DNA of 64,000 nt from Chitinophaga chungangae (GTDB lineage: Bacteria > Bacteroidota > Bacteroidia > Chitinophagales > Chitinophagaceae), in contig NZ_JAGHKP010000003.1 of NCBI RefSeq assembly GCF_017742215.1, positions 1,236,308-1,300,307 on the forward strand. The letters are read 5' to 3'. Of the stretch, positions 33,870-43,378 are shown piece after piece. The translations under genes were made by a program, and so were the position numbers. Below the pieces are notes generated by a model. That model had not been told where the DNA came from. It did no database searches and saw only the letters and a list, made by a program, of their open reading frames with translations. Positions within the stretch are counted from its first letter, which is position 1; each line of letters starts with the position of its first letter.

Positions 33870-36302
33870 TTACTCGCCCTTGTCGCCTTTGCCGAGCTTC
33901 ATTTTCACCTTGCCGTCTTCCCCGTCCACCGCGTGCAGGTTGATCACGATGCCTGACTTCCGGCGTTTCTGCAATTCGTCAACATCGGTCACCAGCTCGT
34001 CTTTTTTAGGATTGCGCAAAGGTACGCGCAGTTTAATGTCCGTTCCTTTCGGAATGCCGTAGACGCCTTCCACCTCCACGTTCAGCACGCTGGAAGCGAT
34101 CAGCATGGGATGAATGTAGATTTTGCTGCCTTTGATATCGAGCGTATTCTGGATCTTTTCAAAAGTGATGTTGCTCATGTCGCGCTTGCGGAACACGAAT
34201 TTGCTAAGATTCATCAGCGGCTCGAAGTTCACCAGCGCCCCTTTGTTAAGCGTGAAGTTGACGGTGCCGTACATGGTGTGCGGTTTTACGGTCGCGTCTT
34301 CTTTCATATTGCCGGTAACGTTGGCCGTCGCGGAAAACACGCCTTTCAGATTTTTGGCCGTCACGCCGGTTTGCCCGAAGTTTTCGAATGCATGGAACAG
34401 CTGGTCTACCTGCACGCTGCGGATATCGGCGTTTACGGTGAACTTGTCGCCGTTACCGGCATGCCGGATATTCCCGTTCAGGTTCATCTGCCCGCCGGCC
34501 GCCTGCAGCGCCACATTGCTGAGCCGGATGCCCTGCTGGTCCATACGGAGACCGGCCTTTACATTGCTGGCCGCGAACTGCCGGTAACGCACCTTGTCCA
34601 CCGCCAGGTTCATGTTCACGCTGGATAGCTCCAGCACCACGTCCAGCTGTTTCATCACGCGGCCCATTCTCTGTTTGTTCTTCCGCACCTGCTGCGCCGT
34701 CGGTCTTTTCTGTCTTTTGGCAAAAAAAGTTTGAAAATCGTTGATATTGATCAGCGGGCTGCGCACAAACCAATCGATCTGTACTTTTTCCGGCGCGGCG
34801 AAATAAAGATTGAGGATGTTTTTCATGCTGCCTTCCATCTGCACGCTGCTGGAGCCGGATCGCAGGCTGATGTCGCGGAAAAAAAGGTCTGATCCCGCGA
34901 AATCCAGCGTAGCCTGGCAGGCATGAAAATCCTGGTTGCGCGGCACGTAGGTGAACGAACCGTCTTTTACCTGTATGATACCGCGGAGGTAACCGGGAAT
35001 CGTGTCTTTCTGGTTCCAGCTGCCCGCGTAATCGAGGTCTACCATCGCTTCGCCGGAAGTAAAACGGAACAGTTCCGGGCCGATGGCGTTGGTGAGCCGC
35101 GTTAGCGGAAACGAGGATTTAAAACGCCCGGTGAGCACAGGATGTTCGAGGTTGATCACGCGGATGGTATCCGCTTTGACGGGGATGCTGTCGTACAAGG
35201 CGGAGAATTGCCGGATGGTGAGGCGCGAATTGGCGTTGTTGTGCCCGAGACCGGGTACTACTTCATTGTAAAATTCGCCGGTGAAATTCACCGCATCCAG
35301 GGTCAGGGCTTTTCCGTCGAGCACATTGTCTTTCACGGTCCAGTTCACTTTTATGACAGGCGTATCCCTGAATTGCATGTGCCCCGCGATGCTGGCGGTT
35401 ACGTCCAGCGGTTTTGTAAAATCGATGCTGTCCAGCTTGGTGGCGATATTGGGCGTTACCAGCGAAGTAGCGGCGCGGAACGGTATCTGGTTTGCATGAA
35501 TGGCGATGGCGAAAAGCGCGGGCTGCTGAGAGAAATTAAATTCCGCGCCGATGCGCACGGGCTGCCCGTCGAACCGGAAATCCTGCGGCGGGATGCGCAG
35601 CGTTTTGTTGCTGCGCATAAATTGCACGCCGATGTCTGCCTTCAGCAGCTTTTGTTTGGCGTAGCTGCCTTTGGTGGTGTTGAACTGAAGATCGTCGATG
35701 CGCGTTTCCAGGTTCACCTGCGCCTGCCAGCCGGTATTGTCGAAGTCCATTTCGGCGCGCAACCGGCGGATGTCGAGGTTGTAGCGTTTGAGTTTGATAT
35801 GGTTTTCCAACGTGAACCGGACGTTTTCCAGGATGATCCTTCTTATCGTGGATGAGTTGCCCGTGGCGGGTTTGTGGGGTTCCTTTCCTTTCAGCAGGTA
35901 AGTGTTCGAAAAGCCGGAGCCGTCCGTATAGAGGAATATTTTCCCATCTTTGAGGCTCACCTGTTTCACGTCCACCGTTTTGCGCAGCAGCGCGAAAGTG
36001 CTCACCTTCACGTATACTTCGCGCACGTCCAGCAGGGCGTGTTTATGCGTGGCGTACATACTATCTTTCAGCGACACGTTTTTGAGTGTCACCGAAATGT
36101 TGGGGAAGGAACGGATGAGGGAAGGCTCCATGTCCTGTATCTCCAGGTTGCCGCTGATGCGGTCGCTGAGCTGGGCGGTGATCTCAGCGAGAATTTCCGC
36201 CTTGCGGCCGCGTACTACCAGCGCCAGCACGAACCAAAGGATAATGACGACCACCAGCAGGCTGCCGGCGGAAATAAGCGTGATGCGTAACCAGCGGGGC
36301 AT
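33870..36302 (-). CDS. AsmA-family protein
   Basis: An 810-residue protein with a single N-terminal membrane helix (ITLISAGSLLVVVIILWFVL) and a long repeated beta-strand region as in AsmA/TamB-like bridge proteins. The conserved N-terminal part is seen (GNLEIQDMEPSLIRSFPNIS, VTLKNVSLKDSMYATHKHAL), and an AsmA_2-like C-terminal region (GTVNFTLNKGALVNFEPLMN) precedes the end. Such proteins lie across the periplasm and are thought to move phospholipids to the outer membrane; for this protein that is inference. Divergent from mtfA with 48 bases between. Confidence 0.85.
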   Translation of the reverse strand: MPRWLRITLISAGSLLVVVIILWFVLALVVRGRKAEILAEITAQLSDRISGNLEIQDMEPSLIRSFPNISVTLKNVSLKDSMYATHKHALLDVREVYVKVSTFALLRKTVDVKQVSLKDGKIFLYTDGSGFSNTYLLKGKEPHKPATGNSSTIRRIILENVRFTLENHIKLKRYNLDIRRLRAEMDFDNTGWQAQVNLETRIDDLQFNTTKGSYAKQKLLKADIGVQFMRSNKTLRIPPQDFRFDGQPVRIGAEFNFSQQPALFAIAIHANQIPFRAATSLVTPNIATKLDSIDFTKPLDVTASIAGHMQFRDTPVIKVNWTVKDNVLDGKALTLDAVNFTGEFYNEVVPGLGHNNANSRLTIRQFSALYDSIPVKADTIRVINLEHPVLTGRFKSSFPLTRLTNAIGPELFRFTSGEAMVDLDYAGSWNQKDTIPGYLRGIIQVKDGSFTYVPRNQDFHACQATLDFAGSDLFFRDISLRSGSSSVQMEGSMKNILNLYFAAPEKVQIDWFVRSPLININDFQTFFAKRQKRPTAQQVRKNKQRMGRVMKQLDVVLELSSVNMNLAVDKVRYRQFAASNVKAGLRMDQQGIRLSNVALQAAGGQMNLNGNIRHAGNGDKFTVNADIRSVQVDQLFHAFENFGQTGVTAKNLKGVFSATANVTGNMKEDATVKPHTMYGTVNFTLNKGALVNFEPLMNLSKFVFRKRDMSNITFEKIQNTLDIKGSKIYIHPMLIASSVLNVEVEGVYGIPKGTDIKLRVPLRNPKKDELVTDVDELQKRRKSGIVINLHAVDGEDGKVKMKLGKGDKGE

Positions 36303-36350
36303 GGGCTATTGTATTGATCTTCGATACATTAAACAATCAAAACCGGTAAA

Positions 36351-37163
36351 ATGTTGAATTGGCAAATTAATCCGATCTTAGTGATGATGTTACCAATTAT
36401 CATACCTGTTGTAGTGATCGCGTTTTTATTCTGGTGGTTTTACCGCCCGAAAAAACGAAAAACCGGCGCCGTGCCCGCCGATGTGGACGGCCTGCTCGAA
36501 AAGAACGTAAAATATTACCGCCAGCTGGGCGACGAGGATAAGTCGCGTTTTTCCGCGGAAGTGAAGGAATTTCTCGGCCATACCACCATCGAAGGCGTGG
36601 GCGCCAACGTGGAAGACCTGGACAAAGTGCTGATCGCGTCGAGCGCGGTGATCCCTATTTTTGCGTTCCCCGGCTGGAAATACCGCAACCTGACCAATGT
36701 GATCCTTTACCCGGACACATTCGATGAAAAATACCAGTTCGAAGGCGACCGCCGCAATATACTCGGCATGGTGGGCAGCGGGCATCTCAACGGGCAGATG
36801 CTGCTTTCGCAGTCTGCGCTGCGAAGCGGCTTTTCCGAGCATGGCGGCAGCAGCAACACCGCGATCCACGAGTTCGTGCACCTGGTCGATAAAACGGACG
36901 GCACGGTAGACGGCATGCCCAGCAGCCTGATCCAGCATAGTTATTCCCTGCCCTGGCTAAAAGTGATGCACGAAGAGATCCGGCGGATCGAAAGCGGTCA
37001 TTCCGATATCAATCCTTATGCGGCCATGAACGAAAGCGAATTCCTGGCCGTGGTGTCCGAATATTTTTTTGAGAAACCGGACACGATGGCCCAGCACCAT
37101 CCTGAGCTGTACCGGCTGCTGAGCCAGATCTTCCGGCAAGATCCCGCCTCGATGCAGGGATGA
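36351..37163 (+). CDS. MtfA-like zinc-dependent peptidase (M90)
   Basis: A 270-residue protein. An N-terminal membrane helix (VMMLPIIIPVVVIAFLFWWF) precedes the peptidase domain with the HExxH motif in TAIHEFVHLVDKTDG and the downstream family motif NESEFLAVVSEYFFEKPD. In E. coli, MtfA is linked to the Mlc regulator and glucose phosphotransferase; no such genes are here, so only the peptidase family is claimed. The membrane anchor differs from soluble E. coli MtfA. Confidence 0.9.
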   Translation: MLNWQINPILVMMLPIIIPVVVIAFLFWWFYRPKKRKTGAVPADVDGLLEKNVKYYRQLGDEDKSRFSAEVKEFLGHTTIEGVGANVEDLDKVLIASSAVIPIFAFPGWKYRNLTNVILYPDTFDEKYQFEGDRRNILGMVGSGHLNGQMLLSQSALRSGFSEHGGSSNTAIHEFVHLVDKTDGTVDGMPSSLIQHSYSLPWLKVMHEEIRRIESGHSDINPYAAMNESEFLAVVSEYFFEKPDTMAQHHPELYRLLSQIFRQDPASMQG

Positions 37164-37164
37164 T

Positions 37165-38493
37165 TCACAACGCGATGCATTTTTTCACGGCGCCCGTTTC
37201 CAGCAGGCGCTCCACTTCCTTTTCCAGGGTTTTGCCATCGGCGGCGGTCACGTTCACCACGGCAAAACGGTTTCTTTTCGACAGCGCTTCCCAGCGCCAC
37301 GAAAACTGCGAGATCGTTTGTACGTTCCCGTTATCGTACCACCAGGCGGTGTAGAGTTGCTCCTCCCCTTTTACCAACCGGCCGGTGAACACGATACGGC
37401 CCGCCATTCGGGCCTCGCGCACCTGTTTGACGGCGTAACCGCTACCCTGCCAGCAGATGGTGGGGTGATGGTCTGTATAATAAAAATCGGGGATGGATTT
37501 GACGTAGATCAGCGCGGCGGCGTTTTCCAGTTTCATTACGTGGTCACGCATGGCGGTAGCGGTATAGCCGCTCACGGCGGCGTTTGCGGAGGTTGGCGTT
37601 TCCAGGGGCCTGGTGATCTTGTATGCGGCCAGTGCCACGCAGGCGGCCAGGCAAACATGCGCCTGCACGAGCATGAACAGGTGAAGTTTTTGTTCCGGTG
37701 CGCGCCCGCTTCGCGGCCGGCCAAACCGCCGTACCAGCCAGGGGCATACCCACAGCAGCGGCGCGATCACGTAGACCAGCAGGCAAAGAATGCCCGTCAT
37801 ATCGTGCATCGGGGTGCCCGGCGGAATGTTGAACTGCACCAGCAGGATGATGCGGAAGAGGTTCGCGGCCACGTTCATCACAAAAATAAAAACCAGCAGC
37901 AATACGATCGCCGGCAGGCGCAGGTAAAGTTTTGCCGTACGCTGACTGTGGCCCAGCAGCATGATGCCGCAAAGCAGCGAGGTCAGCATCATGCTCAGGC
38001 CCATGCAGGCGGCATCTACCGAAAAGCTGCCATTGCCCAGCAGGATGGAATTGCCTTCCACCGTCACGGCTGCGCCGCCAATCTGCAATATCTTGCCCGC
38101 CGCTTGCGTGAGCCCCAGGCGGATGGGAAAGGTGAAAATATTGGTGATGTATGTAAACAGCGGCGACATCAGGAGCAACACCAGCACGGGCAGACCATTG
38201 ATGCGGCCCAGCGCGCCGTCCGCCACGAAACACAGCGACAACACGATCGCGGCATAAAAAATGGTTTTCGCGGGAATGATCCATGCCAGCAGGCACATGA
38301 TCAGGGCGGCGTAATAAAACCGCAGGCTGCGGCGCCGGAGCGGATCGCTGACCGTTACCAAAGGAACGGCCAGCAGCCCCAGCAGGAAACCCGCGGAATC
38401 GAAAACGAGATACCCGGGCAGGGCGTACAGCACGATGCCCAGGTACACGCCGGTAATCAGAATGGCGGGGATTACGCGTTTGCAGGTTTCCAT
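37165..38493 (-). CDS. xrtN: Exosortase N (XrtN)
   Basis: A 442-residue integral membrane cysteine protease/transpeptidase. The exosortase triad is visible: cysteine in VDAACMGLSMML, arginine in NLFRIILLVQF and histidine in MHDMTGILCLLVYV. After about ten membrane helices a soluble C-terminal domain of about 130 residues follows, including DFYYTDHHPTICWQGSGY. Exosortases cleave PEP-CTERM tails of exported proteins and are linked to exopolysaccharide. It overlaps by 22 bases the upstream gene, whose product ends in a PEP-type tail, so enzyme and substrate are cotranscribed. Confidence 0.88.
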   Translation of the reverse strand: METCKRVIPAILITGVYLGIVLYALPGYLVFDSAGFLLGLLAVPLVTVSDPLRRRSLRFYYAALIMCLLAWIIPAKTIFYAAIVLSLCFVADGALGRINGLPVLVLLLMSPLFTYITNIFTFPIRLGLTQAAGKILQIGGAAVTVEGNSILLGNGSFSVDAACMGLSMMLTSLLCGIMLLGHSQRTAKLYLRLPAIVLLLVFIFVMNVAANLFRIILLVQFNIPPGTPMHDMTGILCLLVYVIAPLLWVCPWLVRRFGRPRSGRAPEQKLHLFMLVQAHVCLAACVALAAYKITRPLETPTSANAAVSGYTATAMRDHVMKLENAAALIYVKSIPDFYYTDHHPTICWQGSGYAVKQVREARMAGRIVFTGRLVKGEEQLYTAWWYDNGNVQTISQFSWRWEALSKRNRFAVVNVTAADGKTLEKEVERLLETGAVKKCIAL

Positions 38494-40982
38494 TTGCGTT
38501 GATAGATAAACCAGGTAAGAGATAAAAGGACGATCACGATCAGCGCCCATTCGTGCGGTTCGGGAACGGCGCCTTTTGATTTGAGCGATGCGTTTTTCAG
38601 GCTGTTGCCTTCGTCTTTGATGCCGAAACGGTCGTAATCATTTTGTGTTTCGAGCACGATGAGGCTGCTCACGGGAGACACGACGTAAGCTTCTTTCGCC
38701 ACGTTCACCAGCGCTTCTTCCGTGCCGGAGGAGGTGATAAGCCCTTTGCCTTTGCGGCTCACGATGTGGTTGTAGGCGAAGATGCGCATGAGGTGGTCGG
38801 GCGCCCGAACTGCGTTTTGCGCGGCAGTGCTATCAGCGAGCGTTCTTTCCACTACGGCCTGCGCCTGGTCTATCACCACGCGGTCTGCCGTTTCTGCGTC
38901 TTCCGCGAAAGTGTTGGTAGACAGCAGTACGGCGAGCTGCAGCAGGCCGCCCTGTTCGTATCGGAACACGCGCGATTCTTTCAGCGTTTTCAGGTAAGGC
39001 GGCAATCCGGCGGCGCCGAGGTTCATCAATCTTATTTTCGGCAGGGAAGAATCTGCGAGCCAGGTATCCAGCTCCTTCCTGAAACGTGAATCTTCCAAAT
39101 CCCGCAGGGAAGGTGAAAACGGGAGGTTTTTGGTGACGACCAATGCATGTTCCGGATCGATGATGTCCTGCACCGGGAAAAGACTGAAACGTTGGCAGTG
39201 CAGTGCGTAGAAAAGGTCGTCTTTATTATCGTCCCGCACGTCCGTGAGCTGGTCGTTCAGGGAAACCATTACGCGTCGTTTGCCGGTTAGTTTCAGCGTT
39301 TCATCGAACTCGGAGCGGCTCCAGGCGGCGTTTACGTCGAGGTAAATAACGTCTGTGCGTACGGGCTTGCGTTGCAGTTTGTAAGGGCGTATGCTGTACG
39401 AATTGCCGTTGAAGGAAAATGTATTGGGCCTGATGGGCGTATTGTTCATTTGCAGGTGCCAGTCTTTGCGGTAACGGCCTTCGCGTTCCCAGCCTGCGCC
39501 GCTGCGCCGGAAGCCCGCGGGCGGCGTAAAACCCTCGCTTTTGCCGGCCAGCTCAATCGAAGCGTCTTCCGTCGTAAACCGCAGCGGCGGGCCCTGGAAA
39601 GTGATGTTGTCGTATTGCAGGCGGCCGTTCTCCACGCTGAGCGGCGCGGTTACGCCGATGCGGAACATGCGGGTTTCTCCGCCGTTCACGGGAAATACGC
39701 GCACGGATACACGGTTTCCTTCCTGCCAGCGAACCAGGGACGGATCGCGTCTTTCGCGGCCTACGATGGTGCGGTAAGCGGTGTCTGCCAGTCCTTTGGC
39801 GGTCAGGATACCTTTTTCTTCCTTCCCGTCTATCCACAAAGACAGCGAGGTGACCACCCCGCCTTCCGGCAGCTGGAATGTGTAGATCGCTTCCTGCATG
39901 CCCCAGCGTTCGCTGTTCGTAACCGTCAATGCTTTTTCGGTATAGGCCAGGTGCAGTTCCGGCCAGATCTTCACCTGCGTGCTAACATAACTGGTATGCA
40001 ACGAATTGCCCGACCAAAGACGTTCTTCGCCCTGGTGCCGTTTATCGTACATGGCTTCCAGTATTTTGATGCGTTCTGCCGGAAGCGCAGGCCTGCCGGG
40101 AAAAAACATGGAAGCGATCACCACCAGGGGATCATGTTCCGTTTCGTTTTCCCAGTTAAAATTTCCTATACCGCGGAAAGAAAACTCCCCCAGTATGTCA
40201 GACAGTGAACCGGTTGCTTCGCGATACACGATGCCTGTTTTTAACACCCTTTCCATCACAAACCCTCCCTTCAACTGCCGCGCGGCTTCGATCCAGGCCG
40301 GGAGGCGGCCGTTGCCCCTCACCTGCTGGCGGTTGTAGATGTGCGTCAGTTTACTGAGCTGGAGATTGTACAGCATACTGAAGATAATGATGGCGGCCAG
40401 GCCGAGCCCCATGCCAGAAAGCCCGCTTTTCCAGAGGCGGCGCCGGCTGAGGTTCCAGCCTACTACCAAACAAAGAATAAGCGGCACGAACGTATGGATG
40501 GAAAGACCGAGCGCGATCAACGCAATAACGCTCATGGGGTACAGGGGAAACAGGAAAAGCGAGAGATAGATATAAGCGATCAGCGCAAGCCCGGCCAGCA
40601 TGCCGGTGATGGTACGCGCCCATTGCGGCAGATGATCGGTATAACGGAACATCAGCAGGCTGGCGGAAGTAATAACGAGGTACACGGCAAACCATGGCGT
40701 GGTGGCGTTAAACACGTTCGCATAACGGTTGAGCGCGTAGCAGCTGACGAAAAAAAGCAGCCATACGATCACGGAATAATCCTTCCGTTCGTCTTTCTTT
40801 ACCCATATCAGGCCTACAAGCGCCCCTACAGCCGGGATAAAATGAGCAAAAGCGAAAATGAGGCTGTTTTCCGTGTTGCCCGGCATGAAGGTTTGCCCGA
40901 TAAACAGGAGAATCAGGCTGAGGATCAGCGTAACGAGGTAAAAAAGGTACCTGGGATCGGTGAGTTTACGGCGTAGTTCCAT
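38472..40982 (-). CDS. XrtN-system VIT domain protein with PEP-type sorting tail
   Basis: An 836-residue protein from the ATG at 40982. The N-terminal 250 residues hold six to eight membrane helices. A VIT domain follows (LTVTNSERWGMQEAIYTFQL, PEGGVVTSLSLWIDGKEEKG, FRIGVTAPLSV). The C-terminus is a textbook exosortase substrate: PEPHEW, then a hydrophobic stretch (ALIVIVLLSLTWFIY) and a basic end (QRKWK). The partner XrtN gene starts within its last codons. The biological role of the pair is not known; in this lineage the substrate appears to be dedicated to the enzyme. Two matching inverted repeats lie upstream. Confidence 0.88.
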   Translation of the reverse strand: MELRRKLTDPRYLFYLVTLILSLILLFIGQTFMPGNTENSLIFAFAHFIPAVGALVGLIWVKKDERKDYSVIVWLLFFVSCYALNRYANVFNATTPWFAVYLVITSASLLMFRYTDHLPQWARTITGMLAGLALIAYIYLSLFLFPLYPMSVIALIALGLSIHTFVPLILCLVVGWNLSRRRLWKSGLSGMGLGLAAIIIFSMLYNLQLSKLTHIYNRQQVRGNGRLPAWIEAARQLKGGFVMERVLKTGIVYREATGSLSDILGEFSFRGIGNFNWENETEHDPLVVIASMFFPGRPALPAERIKILEAMYDKRHQGEERLWSGNSLHTSYVSTQVKIWPELHLAYTEKALTVTNSERWGMQEAIYTFQLPEGGVVTSLSLWIDGKEEKGILTAKGLADTAYRTIVGRERRDPSLVRWQEGNRVSVRVFPVNGGETRMFRIGVTAPLSVENGRLQYDNITFQGPPLRFTTEDASIELAGKSEGFTPPAGFRRSGAGWEREGRYRKDWHLQMNNTPIRPNTFSFNGNSYSIRPYKLQRKPVRTDVIYLDVNAAWSRSEFDETLKLTGKRRVMVSLNDQLTDVRDDNKDDLFYALHCQRFSLFPVQDIIDPEHALVVTKNLPFSPSLRDLEDSRFRKELDTWLADSSLPKIRLMNLGAAGLPPYLKTLKESRVFRYEQGGLLQLAVLLSTNTFAEDAETADRVVIDQAQAVVERTLADSTAAQNAVRAPDHLMRIFAYNHIVSRKGKGLITSSGTEEALVNVAKEAYVVSPVSSLIVLETQNDYDRFGIKDEGNSLKNASLKSKGAVPEPHEWALIVIVLLSLTWFIYQRKWKPANA

Positions 40983-40992
40983 ATTTAAAAGC

Positions 40993-41066
40993 ACTTTGTG
41001 TTTCAAAGTAAACAAGTAAAAAAGAAGGGGACCCGCTCCCCGACTTTTCACTTTGCAACACAAAGT
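40993..41066 (-). promoter_or_regulatory. Two copies of an inverted repeat upstream of the VIT/XrtN operon
   Basis: ACTTTG-N5-CAAAGT occurs at 40993-41009 and again at 41050-41066, both perfect six-base arms with a five-base spacer, centre to centre 57 bases. The first begins 11 bases before the ATG of the VIT gene. Such paired dyads are what a dimeric repressor bound to two sites would need. No cognate regulator gene is next to it. Confidence 0.6.
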
Positions 41067-41096
41067 AAAATTAAATTTCCGGATAAAACAAAGGAA

Positions 41097-42467
41097 TTAT
41101 AAAATTCCTTCCACCTCTACTTTTATTACGGTTGCAATATCGTTCGTGCCTTTGGCGGGCAGCGTGAATATGGCGTTGCCGCCACCGTTGCCGGATTTCA
41201 CGGAAGCTTTGGAACCTATTACCACGGCGCTTTTCACGGGTTTGTTCAGTCCTGTTACTTCCAGCGAGCCGTTGGCCGGCCATTCGAATACGGAAAGATA
41301 CAGAATGGTGTTGTTGCCGTGTTGTTTGCGGGTGATGCGGCCCCAGCTTTGCGGTTTTAGCGGGCTGCCTTTGGTGCCGTACACGGCTTCGCCGTTCACT
41401 TTCATCCACTCCCCTATGCCTTTCAGGCTTTTGATACTTTCTTCGGGGAACTCGCCTTCGGCGGTGGGGCCTACGTTCAGCAGGTAGTTGCCGCCTTTGG
41501 ACGCAATGTCTACCAGGTTACGCACCAGCGTTTCCACGGATTTCCATTTATGGTCGTAGCTTTTGAAGCCCCAGGTGCCGTTCATTGTCATGCAGGTTTC
41601 CCAGTCGCGGCCGTCGAGCTCGCTGAGGTTGGGTATTTTCTGTTCGGGCGTTTTGTAATCGCCGGGGAAATTGGGGCGTTTGAGGCGGTCGTTGGTAATG
41701 ATGTGAGGCTGCAATGCCAGCGGGGCCTGCAGTTTTTGGGCTGCGTCGTCGGTCATGTTGGTCGGCGTGTCCCACCAAAGCACGGCCACTTCGCCGTAAT
41801 TGGTGAGCAGTTCCTTTACCTGCGGCACGGCTACGTCGTTGATGTACTGGTCGAAGGTTTTGGTTTCCTGCGCCGGGTCCCAATGGCCGTGATGCGCTTT
41901 GGTATAGGCGTCTATTTTAGCGGAATCGGGATTGGGCCAGCCTTCGCGCATGTCTTTGCGTGCGGCGGAACCGCCGGGGTTGTTCCAGTCCTGCGCCTGG
42001 GAATAATAGAACCCGAGCTTGATGCCGTGTTTTTTGCAGGCTTCGGCCAGCGGTTTGAGCAGATCTTTACCGTATGGCGTAGCGTCGGTGATGTCCCATT
42101 TACTGGCTTTGGAATTGAACAGCGCGAACCCGTCGTGGTGTTTGGCGGTGATCACGATATATTTCATGCCCGCGTCTTTCGCCATTTTCACCCATTCTTC
42201 GGCGTTGTATTTAACCGGGTTGAACTGTTTGGCGTACCCCTGGTATTCGGCCACGGGTATTTTGCTGCGGTTCATGATCCATTCGCCGCCGCCGCGCGCC
42301 ATGGGGTAACCTTTGTAGGTGCCGGCGGGCACGGCGTAAACGCCCCAGTGGATGAACATGCCGAAGCGGGCTTCCCTCCACCATTTCATTCTTTCGTCGT
42401 TGGATGTTTGTGCGGATAACGATTGTGCGGCGAGGATCACCGCCAGCAGACAGGCTATTTTTCTCAT
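41097..42467 (-). CDS. Alpha-L-fucosidase, GH29
   Basis: A 456-residue secreted glycoside hydrolase. The signal peptide is MRKIACLLAVILAAQSLSAQ. GH29 landmarks are WWREARFGMFIHWGVYAVPA, the KYIVITAKHHDGFALFNSKA block, GIKLGFYYSQAQDW and LWWDTPTNMTDD, where the aspartate of LWWD is the expected nucleophile. A small C-terminal domain completes it. It removes terminal alpha-L-fucose from glycans; no sugar transporter is adjacent. A perfect palindrome at 42484-42497 suggests LacI-type control. Confidence 0.93.
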   Translation of the reverse strand: MRKIACLLAVILAAQSLSAQTSNDERMKWWREARFGMFIHWGVYAVPAGTYKGYPMARGGGEWIMNRSKIPVAEYQGYAKQFNPVKYNAEEWVKMAKDAGMKYIVITAKHHDGFALFNSKASKWDITDATPYGKDLLKPLAEACKKHGIKLGFYYSQAQDWNNPGGSAARKDMREGWPNPDSAKIDAYTKAHHGHWDPAQETKTFDQYINDVAVPQVKELLTNYGEVAVLWWDTPTNMTDDAAQKLQAPLALQPHIITNDRLKRPNFPGDYKTPEQKIPNLSELDGRDWETCMTMNGTWGFKSYDHKWKSVETLVRNLVDIASKGGNYLLNVGPTAEGEFPEESIKSLKGIGEWMKVNGEAVYGTKGSPLKPQSWGRITRKQHGNNTILYLSVFEWPANGSLEVTGLNKPVKSAVVIGSKASVKSGNGGGNAIFTLPAKGTNDIATVIKVEVEGIL

Positions 42468-42483
42468 GGAATTTATTTTAAAA

Positions 42484-42497
42484 TGCAAACGTTTGCA
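42484..42497 (-). promoter_or_regulatory. LacI-type operator candidate upstream of the fucosidase
   Basis: TGCAAACGTTTGCA is a perfect 14-base palindrome centred on CG, the typical half-site form of LacI-family operators. It ends 17 bases upstream of the fucosidase ATG. No LacI-family gene is in the window. Confidence 0.65.
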
Positions 42498-42597
42498 ATG
42501 AAAGCAAGTTCGCATAAAACGGGCGGAGCTGGTGCGAGGTTTTTCGCCAATAACGGTATTTTTTTAGCATAATGAAGCTTTTCTGCGGGAAATAGGG

Positions 42598-42810
42598 CTA
42601 AAAATAGAAGTGAATACCGGTATTCATACTGTAAGCCAGCACAAAGAGCGCGGCCAGCTTTTCCAATACCGGGAACGCTTCTTCTTCCGGTTTGCGGTTC
42701 ATGACATCTCCCACCACAATTATTCCTATTGATAATTTTTCTCTTGTAAGAATAGCGGCGCTTTCATAGTCGTCGATCAAAGTGCCGCAGAAATGATCCA
42801 AATCCATCAT
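42598..42810 (-). CDS. Small protein of unknown function coupled to a GNAT gene
   Basis: A 70-residue frame (MMDLDHFCGTLIDDYESAAI ... NTGIHFYF) whose start overlaps the stop of the GNAT gene by four bases (ATGA). The C-terminal half is hydrophobic (EKLAALFVLAYSM). No family is recognised. The tight overlap is the main support. Confidence 0.4.
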   Translation of the reverse strand: MMDLDHFCGTLIDDYESAAILTREKLSIGIIVVGDVMNRKPEEEAFPVLEKLAALFVLAYSMNTGIHFYF

Positions 42811-43331
42811 AATACCTTCGCCAGCAGCAGGTCGCGGTCGGTTTGACGACCAACGCTGAACTGGTGCTCTCCGAATTGAGAAAAGCCTTCTTTTTTATAG
42901 AATGCCAGCGCGCGGAGATTGTGTTCCCATACGCCTAACCAGATCGTACGTACGAAATTTTCCCTTGCAACGGCAATGGCGTGTTCCATCAGTATTTTTC
43001 CCAGTCCTTTCCCGAAATAAGCGCCCAGCACATAAATTTTCTCCAGTTCCATGACCGGTTCGGGCAGCAGTGTGCCGTTGTCCGGCTGGCGGTGAAGGTT
43101 GAGTTTGATGAAACCCGCCTCCTGCCCTTCGTGCCGGAGGATAAAATACTGTGTACCGGGGCTGCTCCATTCCGCCGTGATGGCGGGCAGGTTTTTTTTC
43201 GTGGAAAGAAATTCCTCGAGGTCCTGCGCGTTGTACACATCGGAAAAAGTTTCGCGGAAAGTGCGCGCTTCCAGCATCGCAAGCGCCGGCAGGTCCGCTT
43301 CCTGCGCGCGTATTACAGATGGTTCCGTCAT
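42807..43331 (-). CDS. GNAT-family N-acetyltransferase
   Basis: A 174-residue GNAT. The acetyl-CoA binding loop is IYVLGAYFGKGLGKILMEHA, followed by the late motif GVWEHNLRALAFYKKEGF. The best-known relatives act on small molecules or on protein N-termini; substrate unknown. It is divergent from the alpha/beta hydrolase gene by 47 bases and overlaps the next small gene by four. Confidence 0.88.
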   Translation of the reverse strand: MTEPSVIRAQEADLPALAMLEARTFRETFSDVYNAQDLEEFLSTKKNLPAITAEWSSPGTQYFILRHEGQEAGFIKLNLHRQPDNGTLLPEPVMELEKIYVLGAYFGKGLGKILMEHAIAVARENFVRTIWLGVWEHNLRALAFYKKEGFSQFGEHQFSVGRQTDRDLLLAKVL

Positions 43332-43378
43332 ATGACCGTAATTTATGCTATTTTTGCAACGGAACCTCCTGGAAAATT

